A DNA stretch of 64,000 bases, from NCBI GenBank assembly GCA_943842245.1, contig CALTAJ010000002.1:955596-1019595 (forward strand). The letters run 5' to 3'. Made by a program: the position numbers and the translations under genes. The DNA is from an uncultured Flavobacteriaceae bacterium. GTDB lineage: Bacteria > Bacteroidota > Bacteroidia > Flavobacteriales > Flavobacteriaceae. The notes beneath the pieces are model-generated. The model did not search any database. It saw only the letters and a list, made by a program, of their open reading frames with translations, and had not been told where the DNA came from. Positions 15,922 to 25,700 of this stretch are shown piece by piece (position 1 is the stretch's first letter; the number at the start of each line of letters is the position of its first letter).

Positions 15922-18900
15922 TTAAGTGTTTTTTGATTTTTCAGTTACTGCCATTTTTTCTTCTTCTTCTTTTTCAATCATCGCTCTTTCTACAGATTCT
16001 TGGGTTGGAAAATATCCGTAAACCAACCATTTGAAAATTACTTTAGCCTGATTATTCAGTGATATGAAAATTGGTAATAGAATTAGAGTCAATACAGTAG
16101 CAAAAGCGATCCCATAAGAGACGGTAATCGCCATAGGTTTTAACCATTGAGCTTGCCTGCTCTTTTCAAGTAATAACGGTGTTAAACCAGCAACAGTAGT
16201 TGCTGATGTCAGAAAAATAGCCCTGAATCTTGATCTTCCTGCTAAGATTAGTGATTCTTTAAATTTATATCCATCCTTAATGTTTATATTAAATTTCCCT
16301 ATAAAGACTAAGCCGTCGTTTACCATGATTCCCACAAGTGCAATTACTCCAAGTAAAGAAATAATTGAAACAGAAAAGTTATGGATCCAATGTCCCCATG
16401 CAACACCTACTAAACTTACAGGGATCAACAAGAAAAGTAAAATTGGTTGTGAAAAGCTTCTAAAAGCAAAAGCAATAGTGATATAGATTAGAATTAAAAT
16501 AGGTATCCCTGCTCCTGATAGAGAATTGATTAATTTAAAAGCTTCTCTATTTTGTCCTTCATAAGAAGCACTTACAGAGGTATATTTCTCTTGAATTGAA
16601 GGCATAATATTTGATCGAATGTCTGTCATTATGTCTGTTGCAGAGGATTCTTCAGAATTTTTAAGGTCTGCAGAAACTTGAATCTCTCTTCTGCCATCAA
16701 GATGATTGATGGATACATCTCCCCTTTTGATAGAATACGTTGCGATCTCTTTTAAAGCAACCAAATTTCCATTGGGTAAGTCAATCTTCATATCCTCTAG
16801 TTGTGTAATCGAAGAACGATCTTCTTTTTTATAACGAACCCAAACTCTTATTTCATCTTGACCTCTTTGGAAACGTTGTGCTTGGACTCCAAAAAATCCT
16901 GCTCGGACTCGACTCATTAGATATTGAAGATCTAAACCTAAAGAATAGGCATTTTCTTTTAACTCTAGAGTGATCTCTTTAATTCCAGCAGGATCATTAT
17001 CCTCAATATCCTTGAGTAAGGCATTAGAGTTTAGTGCTTCTTTAAGCTCAGTCTTTGCTTTTTTTAATTCTTTAATATTATTAGATAATAATGAGACCGA
17101 AACTGGTTTTCCACCAAAATTTGATCCTGAACCATAAACAACACTTTCAACACCAACCAGGGGGCCTACAAGCTCCGCTATTCGAGAAGACACCATTCTT
17201 GATCTAATTATATCCGGACGTTGTTCTCCTGGCAATAGGTTAATTGTTAAGTTGGCTTTTGAAGCACCATTCCCGAGAGTTTTAATAGTGTTTACAAAAA
17301 GAGTATTATCCGTGTCTTTAAGATATTTATCTGAAAACTCTTTATTTACAATTTTAGAACTCTTTTCAATATGCGAAATAATAGAATCGGTAATTCTTTC
17401 ATTTGTCCCATTGGGCATAATCAAATCAATAGATATTCGGTCTGAAGCGATTGAAGGAAAGAAGGCTGTTCTTATTATTCCTCCACCAAAAGAGCCGAAA
17501 GTAAGTAAAAGCATGCAAATAAAAATTGATATCACCAAAAAACGATTATTTAATGAAAACTTTAAAAAAGGCTCGTAAATATTATCGCGCATTGACTTCA
17601 TAAATCGGTCTCCAAGTTTATTTACTTCCCTGAGTTTAGAAAAAGCTAAGGACACTAAATTCTTTGGCTCTTTTCTATTTTTTAATAAAGCTTTTGAATG
17701 GGCTAAATGCGCTGGAAGTATAATTAATGCCTCTATTAAAGAAATAAACAGAGTTAACATTACTACAACCGATAACTCACCAAAGAATTCACCAATTCTT
17801 CCATCTAAGAACAAGAAGAGTGAAAATGCTAAAATTGTAGTTATAATTGCTGAGACTACTGGGGGAAGCACTTCAAGAACTCCATCTATAGCTGCACGAT
17901 AGGGAGACTTTCCTTTTTCATAGTGTTGATATATGTTTTCAGCAATAACAATAGCGTCATCAACTAAAATTCCAATAACAATAATCATCCCAAAGGTTGA
18001 CAACACATTAATAGTGAGTCCTAAAATTGGTGCAAATATAAACATCCCTAAAAAAGAGACTGGAAGGCCAAAAGCAACCCAAAAAGCCATTCTAGAATTT
18101 AAAAAAATAGAAAGAAATAATAGCACTAAAAGCATCCCTTGGAATATATTTTTTGCCAATAGTTCTGTCCGCTCTGTTAGGGTTATCGAAGCATCATTTA
18201 GGACCTCTAATTTTATATTTTCATTGGTTTGATTGAATTCTTTAATATAATTACGAATCGTTTCTGCTGAAGAAATTACGTCTTCTGAATTAGTTGAACT
18301 TACACTAATATTAATTAAGACTTCATCTTCAAGGTAGCTTCGATTTGGTGTTTCTGAAAAGCGATCCTGAACTTCAGCAACATCTTTCAATAAAATCTGG
18401 GTTCCATCATTAAGAGATAAAACCTCTATGTTGGAAAGCTCATCTGCATAATAGAACTTGTTATTGGCACGAATTAAAAATTCTTCGGCATTTGTCTTAA
18501 CACGTCCTCCAGTTACAATGATATTTGTATTAGCAACAGCTTGAGCTACTTGACTAAAACTTAGTCCATATGCTAAAAGTTTATTTTCATTTACAGCTAT
18601 TTCAATTTCTTCATCTGGATAACCCGAAACGTTTATTTGAGATATCCCCGGTAAAGCCCTTAGGTCATTCTCCACTTGTCGTCCAATTTTTTTAAGATCT
18701 AGAAGACTTGTATTTATAGCAGTTAAAGCAAAATTAATTGTAGAGCGAATTGGTTCACGTTTAGAAACTACTAAAGGCTCCATTCCTGTGGGATAACTTG
18801 GAACTCTATCTACGGCATTTTTAACCTCCAAAAGCATAAAGTTAATATCTAAATCTTCTTCAACTTCAACAGTAATTGATCCTGAATTCTCCCTTGAAAT

Positions 18901-19149
18901 TGACGTAACTCTTTCAACCCCCCTTAAGCCTTTCAAGTTATCTTCGATTTTTAGAATCACTCCTTCTTCTATTTCACCTGGAGATGCTCCAGGATAAATT
19001 GCTGAAATTTGAACAATATGAGATTCAGTAAGTGGAAAATATGAAGACTTTAATGACCTTAATCCTAAAGTTCCGAAAAGCAGAAATGCAATGATAATTA
19101 CGTTTACAGCAACATGATATTTTATAAAATAATTTATGATACTTCTCAT
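15922..19149 (-). CDS. RND efflux pump inner-membrane permease
   Basis: 1075 residues of the AcrB/HAE1 resistance-nodulation-division family, a proton-driven trimeric exporter. Features in order: a first membrane helix near residue 15, porter subdomains with P-G-A-S-P-G-E-I-E-E-G-V near residue 53, and a helix-4 region with I-G-I-L-V-D-D-A-I-V-I-A-E-N, whose paired aspartates carry protons. A second half repeats the plan, ending in I-A-L-V-G-I-M-V-N-D-G-L-V-F. A charged tail of about 25 residues (E-E-E-E-K-M-A-V) is cytoplasmic. The operon order adaptor, pump, TolC is classical. The substrate range (drugs, lipids or metals) cannot be read; the heavy-metal CusA signature methionines were not recognised. 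Confidence 0.93.
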   Translation of the reverse strand: MRSIINYFIKYHVAVNVIIIAFLLFGTLGLRSLKSSYFPLTESHIVQISAIYPGASPGEIEEGVILKIEDNLKGLRGVERVTSISRENSGSITVEVEEDLDINFMLLEVKNAVDRVPSYPTGMEPLVVSKREPIRSTINFALTAINTSLLDLKKIGRQVENDLRALPGISQINVSGYPDEEIEIAVNENKLLAYGLSFSQVAQAVANTNIIVTGGRVKTNAEEFLIRANNKFYYADELSNIEVLSLNDGTQILLKDVAEVQDRFSETPNRSYLEDEVLINISVSSTNSEDVISSAETIRNYIKEFNQTNENIKLEVLNDASITLTERTELLAKNIFQGMLLVLLFLSIFLNSRMAFWVAFGLPVSFLGMFIFAPILGLTINVLSTFGMIIVIGILVDDAIVIAENIYQHYEKGKSPYRAAIDGVLEVLPPVVSAIITTILAFSLFLFLDGRIGEFFGELSVVVMLTLFISLIEALIILPAHLAHSKALLKNRKEPKNLVSLAFSKLREVNKLGDRFMKSMRDNIYEPFLKFSLNNRFLVISIFICMLLLTFGSFGGGIIRTAFFPSIASDRISIDLIMPNGTNERITDSIISHIEKSSKIVNKEFSDKYLKDTDNTLFVNTIKTLGNGASKANLTINLLPGEQRPDIIRSRMVSSRIAELVGPLVGVESVVYGSGSNFGGKPVSVSLLSNNIKELKKAKTELKEALNSNALLKDIEDNDPAGIKEITLELKENAYSLGLDLQYLMSRVRAGFFGVQAQRFQRGQDEIRVWVRYKKEDRSSITQLEDMKIDLPNGNLVALKEIATYSIKRGDVSINHLDGRREIQVSADLKNSEESSATDIMTDIRSNIMPSIQEKYTSVSASYEGQNREAFKLINSLSGAGIPILILIYITIAFAFRSFSQPILLFLLIPVSLVGVAWGHWIHNFSVSIISLLGVIALVGIMVNDGLVFIGKFNINIKDGYKFKESLILAGRSRFRAIFLTSATTVAGLTPLLLEKSRQAQWLKPMAITVSYGIAFATVLTLILLPIFISLNNQAKVIFKWLVYGYFPTQESVERAMIEKEEEEKMAVTEKSKNT

Positions 19150-19158
19150 AAAAATGGA

Positions 19159-20301
19159 TTACTTGGATTTATATGGGATAGGATTTACCTCCATACCCGA
19201 ATAGGCACCTATCATTGGTTGAGCTACAATTTCTTCTCCATCATTTAGTCCTCTTATTATCGCAAGCGTCTCTGTAAAATGAATGGAGCTTACCTTGCGC
19301 AAGCTTAATTTATTGTCTTTTACAACAAATATTTCCTCAGAACCATTAAGTAGTCCTCTATCTAAAGCAAAGACATTGTTAAATTCCATTGCATTAATAT
19401 CAGCTTCCATATACATTCCTTCCTTAAGACTTGAATCGCGCATTCTAATGTAGACCTCAACCGATTGAGTTTGGGTATTTACTCTAGCGTTTATTCGGGA
19501 AACTATCCCAGTATAAATTTGATTAGTATCAATCGATTTTACTTTAACTGGTGCACCCCTGGCTATCTTTGACACGTAAGATTTTGGAAGTGCTACCATT
19601 AATTCATAATCTCCTGGAGCAATAAACTCACCTAATTCTTGTCCAGGTCTTATTATGGAGCCTTCGGTAACATTAGCACTTATTAATACTCCACTAAAAG
19701 GCGCTTTAATCTCATAAAAAGTTAAAGTTTTTTCTAAGTTTTGTAAAGAATAATACGAGGAAATAATCCCACGACCTGATACAAATAATCGTACTTTTTC
19801 TTCCATAACAGGCAATCTAGGAACAGGTTTTTCTAAATCAAATCCCATTAGATAATTATTCCATTGCGTGTAAGATTTAGGAAAATCCAATTGTAAATCT
19901 GGTAATACAGAAGTAATCAAATTATAAAGTGATGCACGTTGAGAAATAACATTTGCACGGTATTCAGAGGGCTCAATTTTAGTTAAAGTTTGTCCTGATC
20001 TATATTCTTGACCTGATTTAAATAGTGGAGTGATGGTTTGCATAACTCCTTGAACCCTGGCTGTAATTCTAATTCGTTTATACGCTTGAAGAACTCCTTT
20101 AGATGGAATTTGTACTTGATAAGGTCCATTTTTCACCTTTAGAGTGAAAACCTCTTTAATGGAGTTTTCTGCTTTTTTTCTTGGTGGGGGGTTACTATCA
20201 ATAATTGTTTTTGAAAGTTGAAATGAGAGAGCTATAATAACAAATCCTAAAACGAATAAGATCCATTTCCGGGCACCCTTGAGCGAAGTGTTTTTTGACA
20301 T
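19159..20301 (-). CDS. RND efflux periplasmic adaptor (HlyD/MFP family)
   Basis: 380 residues. A single N-terminal membrane anchor (about 13-30) is followed by the adaptor domains. The first barrel-sandwich half has G-V-L-Q-A-Y-K-R-I-R-I-T-A-R-V-Q-G and L-F-K-S-G-Q-E-Y-R-S-G-Q-T-L-T-K-I. A helical hairpin follows, then the second lipoyl-like half F-Y-E-I-K-A-P-F-S-G-V-L, and last a beta-barrel (V-K-V-K-S-I-D...). Such proteins bridge the pump and the TolC duct. It is the first gene of the operon, 9 bases before the pump gene. An exact TAnnTTTG box lies about 105 bases upstream. The hairpin is short compared with AcrA, which is common in Bacteroidetes. Confidence 0.88.
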   Translation of the reverse strand: MSKNTSLKGARKWILFVLGFVIIALSFQLSKTIIDSNPPPRKKAENSIKEVFTLKVKNGPYQVQIPSKGVLQAYKRIRITARVQGVMQTITPLFKSGQEYRSGQTLTKIEPSEYRANVISQRASLYNLITSVLPDLQLDFPKSYTQWNNYLMGFDLEKPVPRLPVMEEKVRLFVSGRGIISSYYSLQNLEKTLTFYEIKAPFSGVLISANVTEGSIIRPGQELGEFIAPGDYELMVALPKSYVSKIARGAPVKVKSIDTNQIYTGIVSRINARVNTQTQSVEVYIRMRDSSLKEGMYMEADINAMEFNNVFALDRGLLNGSEEIFVVKDNKLSLRKVSSIHFTETLAIIRGLNDGEEIVAQPMIGAYSGMEVNPIPYKSK

Positions 20302-20405
20302 TTTTTTTAAAATTAAGGCTTATTTATTCAAACACTCTTTTTCGAAAAACTTTGTTGCAAGTTTTAAAATGACATGAATAGCCTATTATGGTTATCAATT
20401 TTTTG

Positions 20406-20413
20406 CAAAGCTA
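20406..20413 (-). promoter_or_regulatory. Candidate -7 box for the RND operon
   Basis: TAGCTTTG (read on the minus strand) matches TAnnTTTG exactly and lies 105 bases before the adaptor start, leaving a leader of about 100 bases. No partner -33 element was identified. Confidence 0.3.
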
Positions 20414-20532
20414 AAATATAATTTCATTTATACCTAGTCAAAGCTTACCTTGGTTTTAATTATTTAAAAATTAGACAGTAAATAATTCCTTAAGTTTAAA
20501 TTATTTTTATCTTTTATTAATAAATTAGATCA

Positions 20533-21528
20533 ATGTCATTTTTTAATTCTTTGTGGAATGAAATAATAGGCTTTTTTGGTGTAAATCAATTTATTGGGAT
20601 ACTTCAAAAACAAGACTATTCATTATTACTTACCTATGATGGAATTGTGGCGCTTATTCTACCCATTATTCCTTTACTTTTATTTTTAGAAGTCTTTTTA
20701 GGTTTTATATATAAAAAACCCCAAACAAAAGTTTACAAGGTTATTTTTTTAATTTATCTATTTAACAGAGTTTTAGGACGGTTTATAGCAATTGGGATGG
20801 TAGCATTATGTATTGGAGCTCTTCAGCCTTTTGCTATTATTAAGACCTCCATGACTTGGTATTGGTTTATTTATGGTTATATAATATGGGAATTTGCCCA
20901 TTTTACATACCATTTTCTAGCTCACAAAGTTCGATTATTTTGGTGTCTTCATGCTACTCATCACAGTCCTGAGGAAATGAATCTTAGTGTTTCTCATGCT
21001 CATTTTTTTCTAGAAGCACCTTACGCAGACTTTATACGTACCTCTATATGTATTTTAATGGGGCTTGACCCCATAATGCTATTTACTATTATGTTCATAG
21101 ACGGAACTTATGGAGCTTTTATTCATGTAGGTGAAAACTTAATAAAGGATGCGCGTTTTGGTTATTTGAATAAAATCATACTTACTCCATCTCATCATAG
21201 AGTTCATCATGCAAGAAATCCTTTATACTTAGATACAAATTATTGTAATCTTTTAAACATATGGGATCGTATTTTTGGAACTTATCAGGAAGAAAATCCA
21301 GATTTAGATATTGATTATGGAATTACTAGACCCATTAACTCTGGAAATTTCATTCATGTCTATTTTGGAGAAATTATTCATCTTACTCGTGATGTAATTA
21401 ATGCTCCTGGCGTATTAAACAAGTTGCGTTATGTATTCTATCCCCCTGGATGGAGTCACGAATCTGATTATCAAACTGCAAAAATGATTAGGGAGTCTTA
21501 TTTAGAAGAACAGGATGCTTCTTTTTAA
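20533..21528 (+). CDS. Sterol desaturase / fatty acid hydroxylase family membrane enzyme
   Basis: 331 residues with several membrane helices and the histidine clusters of the fatty acid hydroxylase superfamily, which bind a di-iron centre: H-F-T-Y-H and H-K in the first, H-A-T-H-H-S in the second, and H-H-R-V-H-H-A in the last. The superfamily includes sterol C4/C5 enzymes, fatty acid hydroxylases and carotenoid hydroxylases. At 331 residues this protein is far longer than CrtZ carotenoid hydroxylase, so a lipid or hopanoid/sterol-like substrate is more likely. It stands alone, divergent from the RND operon. The substrate is not determinable from sequence. Confidence 0.85.
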   Translation: MSFFNSLWNEIIGFFGVNQFIGILQKQDYSLLLTYDGIVALILPIIPLLLFLEVFLGFIYKKPQTKVYKVIFLIYLFNRVLGRFIAIGMVALCIGALQPFAIIKTSMTWYWFIYGYIIWEFAHFTYHFLAHKVRLFWCLHATHHSPEEMNLSVSHAHFFLEAPYADFIRTSICILMGLDPIMLFTIMFIDGTYGAFIHVGENLIKDARFGYLNKIILTPSHHRVHHARNPLYLDTNYCNLLNIWDRIFGTYQEENPDLDIDYGITRPINSGNFIHVYFGEIIHLTRDVINAPGVLNKLRYVFYPPGWSHESDYQTAKMIRESYLEEQDASF

Positions 21529-21607
21529 AAAAGTTTTATTATAAACCTTAAACTAGTTTAATAAAGAAGTTGAAAAAATATTAGTAATTTTAAAAAAATC
21601 AATTTTT

Positions 21608-21841
21608 ATGAAAAAAATAATATTATTCAGTTTAATAATCTTAGCGACATCCTCGCTTTCTTCTTTTATTGATTTTGATGAAGAAATGGTTTTTGTTTGT
21701 GATAGTCCCAGGGTAAAATGTTTTTATTATATGCCTTGTGACTCCTTAAAAAATCAATGCCAAGGAAATAAAATTTTTAGGGTAACTTTATCAAGAGCAA
21801 AACAATTAGGTAAAGAGAATTGTGATTGTGAAAAGAATTAA
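21608..21841 (+). CDS. Small Cys-rich exported protein
   Basis: 77 residues: a signal peptide (to about residue 19), then about 58 mature residues with six cysteines. The pattern V-F-V-C-D-S ... K-C-F-Y-Y-M-P-C ... Q-C, then V-T-L-S-R-A-K-Q-L-G, then N-C-D-C, resembles short flavobacterial proteins of the type with C-D-S-x-x-x-x-x-Y-H and a final cysteine pair. That layout also recalls small zinc-binding modules such as the Ada N-terminal domain, although the histidines are missing. Either disulfides in the periplasm or metal binding would fit. Function unknown. It converges on the PorP/SprF gene with 10 bases between them and no visible terminator. Confidence 0.6.
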   Translation: MKKIILFSLIILATSSLSSFIDFDEEMVFVCDSPRVKCFYYMPCDSLKNQCQGNKIFRVTLSRAKQLGKENCDCEKN

Positions 21842-21851
21842 AAATTTCTGA

Positions 21852-22784
21852 TTAGGTTCCACTTTCATCTTCTGATGTTTTATCAGAAAAAGCTTCACTT
21901 TCACTCTGATTACTCCCGCCACTAAATTTTACTCTTAAAAATATTTCATGATTATTAATACCTAAACTAGAGAGATTTTTATCGATATTTAATTCATAGG
22001 CATATCCAATATCAAAAAACTTTTTTAAAGAAATAAATAATAATGCTCCTGTTCTATTATTTGATCTATAGAAAGAACCGATCTGAATGTTATTTTTAAA
22101 GTCAAGGTTTATGGAAATTTCATGAGACATGGGTAAATATTCTACTTTCCTACTAATAAAACTTGGTTTTAGAATAAAATCGTCTGTTAACTTAATGTTT
22201 GTACCCCCTGAAAAATATGTATGTACTCTGTCAGAGGAAGTATAAATATCGTTGTTATTATTATTTCCAAATAATCTAGGTATTGAAAATGAAATCCAAT
22301 AATTTTTTGATTTAATCAATGTTCCAATACCAAAATTTGGTCTAGTGGAGCTAACTGCTTTTTGAGCGGGATCTGAAACATTATTTGTCGATACCAAACT
22401 TGAAATATCAGCTTTGAAAAAACTTGCTCCTCCTTTAAGTCCAAAGAAAAGTTTCGTTTGTTCAGTTAAATTTAATTTATACGAAAAATCTACATATGCA
22501 ATTGATGTATCTTCAACATAAAATTTGTTTGATATGAAAGAAACGCCTAAACCCACATTCTTTTTTCTCGGAGATGAAAAAATTAGGACCTGAGTTTTAG
22601 GAGCATTTTCAATTGATATCCATTGATTTCTTGAAGTTAAAGAAAGAGTAGTTTCATTTTCTGATCCTGCAAAGGCAGGATTCACAATATTCATATTATA
22701 TCTATATAATGAAAAAAAGGATTCTTGCTGAGAAAATAAAAATAATGGAACCGTTAAAAAAAGAAGATATATGTATTTTAACAT
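21852..22784 (-). CDS. PorP/SprF-family type IX secretion membrane protein
   Basis: About 310 residues. After a signal peptide (L-K-Y-I-Y-L-L-F-L-T-V, cleaved near residue 19), the family hallmark Y-N-M-N-I-V-N-P-A-F-A-G-S is present, followed by N-Q-W-I-S-I-E-N-A-P-K-T-Q. The rest is a beta-barrel ending in a Gly- and Ser-rich tail. In Bacteroidetes, PorP/SprF proteins are coupled to T9SS; SprF is needed to export or anchor the SprB adhesin. This gene starts 7 bases after the giant type-B cargo gene ends, the usual cargo-then-PorP/SprF arrangement. The open frame extends to 22835 inside the cargo gene, but the ATG at 22784 is the one that gives a signal peptide. Confidence 0.9.
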   Translation of the reverse strand: MLKYIYLLFLTVPLFLFSQQESFFSLYRYNMNIVNPAFAGSENETTLSLTSRNQWISIENAPKTQVLIFSSPRKKNVGLGVSFISNKFYVEDTSIAYVDFSYKLNLTEQTKLFFGLKGGASFFKADISSLVSTNNVSDPAQKAVSSTRPNFGIGTLIKSKNYWISFSIPRLFGNNNNNDIYTSSDRVHTYFSGGTNIKLTDDFILKPSFISRKVEYLPMSHEISINLDFKNNIQIGSFYRSNNRTGALLFISLKKFFDIGYAYELNIDKNLSSLGINNHEIFLRVKFSGGSNQSESEAFSDKTSEDESGT

Positions 22785-22791
22785 GAATAAA

Positions 22792-25700
22792 TTATCTTGT
22801 AATGTAAACCCAACCCTTAAAGTCAATGGTTCCATTGTTATCTACATCAATCATGTATAAATAACTTGCTGAAGGGAGGTCTATTCCGTTAAATGTACCA
22901 TCCCAAAGATTTTCATAATTCTCTTTTGAAAACACCAAAACACCAGAAGTATCATAGACCGATACTCTATTACTAGAATATCTTTCGATTTCTCCTATGA
23001 CCCATAGATCATTTATTCCATCTCCATTGGGTGAGAAAAATTCAGGAAAAGTAAGTGGAATAAAATTCTCATTCTCTTCAAAACTCTGATCAGGATTAAA
23101 AAGTCTAGGAGCGTTGTCAAAATTATTAGGTATACCGTCTCCATCAACATCAAAATCTATTGAATCCATAACAAAATCATTATCTAAATCTGGGGGGGTA
23201 TCATTTGAATCTAACGGGTTTGATCCTACAAGGATTTCATCAAAATCTGAATAACCATCATTGTCATTATCCTCATCTTCATTATTTCCAATTAGGTCAT
23301 TATCAGAGTCTAGCCATTCAAACGGATTAAAAGGAAAAGCGTCAACGTCATCATTATATCCATCATTATCATCATCTAAATCTCCATTATCTCCTATTCC
23401 ATCCCTATCAAAATCGGATGTTTCATTTGGATCGTTAGGAAATAAATCCTGAATTAAATAATCTTCTCTCCAATTAACTCCAAGGTCTGGAATACCATCA
23501 TTATCATCATCATAATCTTGATTATCTGGAATACCATCATTATCATTATCAACCCATTCTCTAGAGTTCAATGGATATTGATCATCTTCATTTAAATAAC
23601 CATCATTATCTGCATCACCATCGTAAAAATCTAGAATACCGTCTTGATCAGTGTCTAATGGAAAACTTCTAAAATCAAATTGGTCTGTACCAATTAACAT
23701 TTCATCTGCATCCACAAAGCCATCACCATCAGTATCAATAAACCTAGCATCATAAGGAGGAATTGCCTGTCCATCCTGGACTTCTTCTATAGAAAATAAA
23801 CCGTCATCATCAACTAGTAACTCAAATTGTTTTTCAAAAACTAATCCTTCCCAATCTGTTGCTCTTATTATAATCTGAAGTGGGGTATTTGCCTTACAAG
23901 AAGAACAATTATAATATAATTTTTGATTTTTAATTTGAAATTTATCTGCATTCGGTGAGCTAGAAGGAATTGTTACTTCAATAATATCATCTAAATCGGG
24001 ATCAGTAACAGTTATATTTGATATAAACTGCTCTCCTTTTCTTGAAATTTTGCTGCTACTTACATCATTAAGTATGATATCGGATGGCTTTTCATTAACA
24101 TCAACAACCTCAAAATTATAGGTTGTTTGCGCGGTTTTTGAAGATGCATCATCCCCAGGCTGAATTGCAGATTTAGATGGGAAAGCTGTCTTTTTCTTTT
24201 TAACCTTCCATTTTCCGACATTTTTTCTGGTTTCAAAATTTCCTTTTGATGTTGCAGAATAGTTAGAAGACTTTTGAACAGTTTGTTTTTTTCCACTATT
24301 AGGCGAATATTCAAAGTTTAGAACAGTTTCAATGTAATTTACTAATTGAGCTGTTACTGTTATAAAGTCACCAGTAGTAGAGACGATACCACTTGATGCA
24401 CTCATGTCTGTATCCCAGACAATATCATCTCCCTTAACTTTACCTAAGGCTCCTAACTGTCCAAGTTTTCTATATCCCCAGCCATATGGATTATTATTTT
24501 CATCCAATGCAACCTGAAAACGAAACCCTCCTAAGTTTTTATTCCATTTAATATTTCCTTTAACTTCAGTAGGAACATTTTTATCAGAATAATCTCCTAC
24601 TGCAAGAGTTCCTAGATCATTATCTCCCCAAGCATACATTGTTTTTGATGCAGAAGCCGTTATTGCAAAACTAACTTCAGATGATGCATCTATCTTTGAA
24701 AAAACTGTGGTGCTAACTGTATTTATTAATGTTGGTTGTCCTAATCTACTCCATTCTCCATATGAATTTCCAAGACCCAGTTGTCCTTGGGTATTTGCTC
24801 CCCAACTATATATTTTGCCATTGTCGTCTAACCCGATTGCATGATATAATCCTAATGAAATTTTATCCCAATTGTTTCCAGCGTCAAAAATTGGTGTTAA
24901 ATCACTTACAAAACCAGGATTACAATCTACCGATATATATGTTTGACTTGTAGAGTTTGAAATGGAACTACTTGATGTAGCAGAGTTTTGTAATTCGGTA
25001 GAAATATTAAAATTAGTGTTTTCTATATTCTCAATAAACATTTTTGTAGAAGAAGCTGTGAAAGAATAGCTGAATGAATTAATTCTATTACTATTTTCTA
25101 TGGCTGTTTTTAAATTTGTTATTGCATCTTCGGCTGATGAAGAATAAGCATCAATTCTAATTCCATTTAAAACTATAGTGTAAGTTGTTGATCCCGATAT
25201 ATTCTTAACTGTATCACTAAAACTCATGGCTCCTGTAAAAGAAGCAACAGTAGTGCTTGAAACCCCAATTATAGAATATCCAAATTTATGAGATGTATGG
25301 TTTTTAGCTTCAAATAAAAGTGTTGAACTTCCAGAATTAGTTGGAGTGGTTGTTAATGTAAAGTTATTTTTAAGAGTATTGTTTGCATTAAATTCAGTTG
25401 TTATTTTACTTAGAAGACTTGTAGTATTTGTTACATTTCCAACTGATAGTACAGTTCCCCCAAGGTTAAGAGTAAATGTTGCTATTCCTGCTGACATTGA
25501 AACTTGATATTCAGTTTTTTGTTTTTGAAGTGGATGAGTAACTTCTATAATATCTATCTGATTTCTTGGATCTGGACAAGGATCATCTGTTAATAGGTTA
25601 TGCCAATTAGCTCCAGCTCCCCAAATAGATCCGTCATTTTTTTCAATTAAAATCGCTTGTTCTGTACCTAAAAAATCATGGAAGTGTGACCAATCTGAAT

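Noticed and set aside
20533-21528. Carotenoid hydroxylase (CrtZ) assignment for the histidine-cluster enzyme
   Set aside because: It is about twice the length of CrtZ, has the sterol-desaturase helix pattern, and is far from the carotenoid genes.
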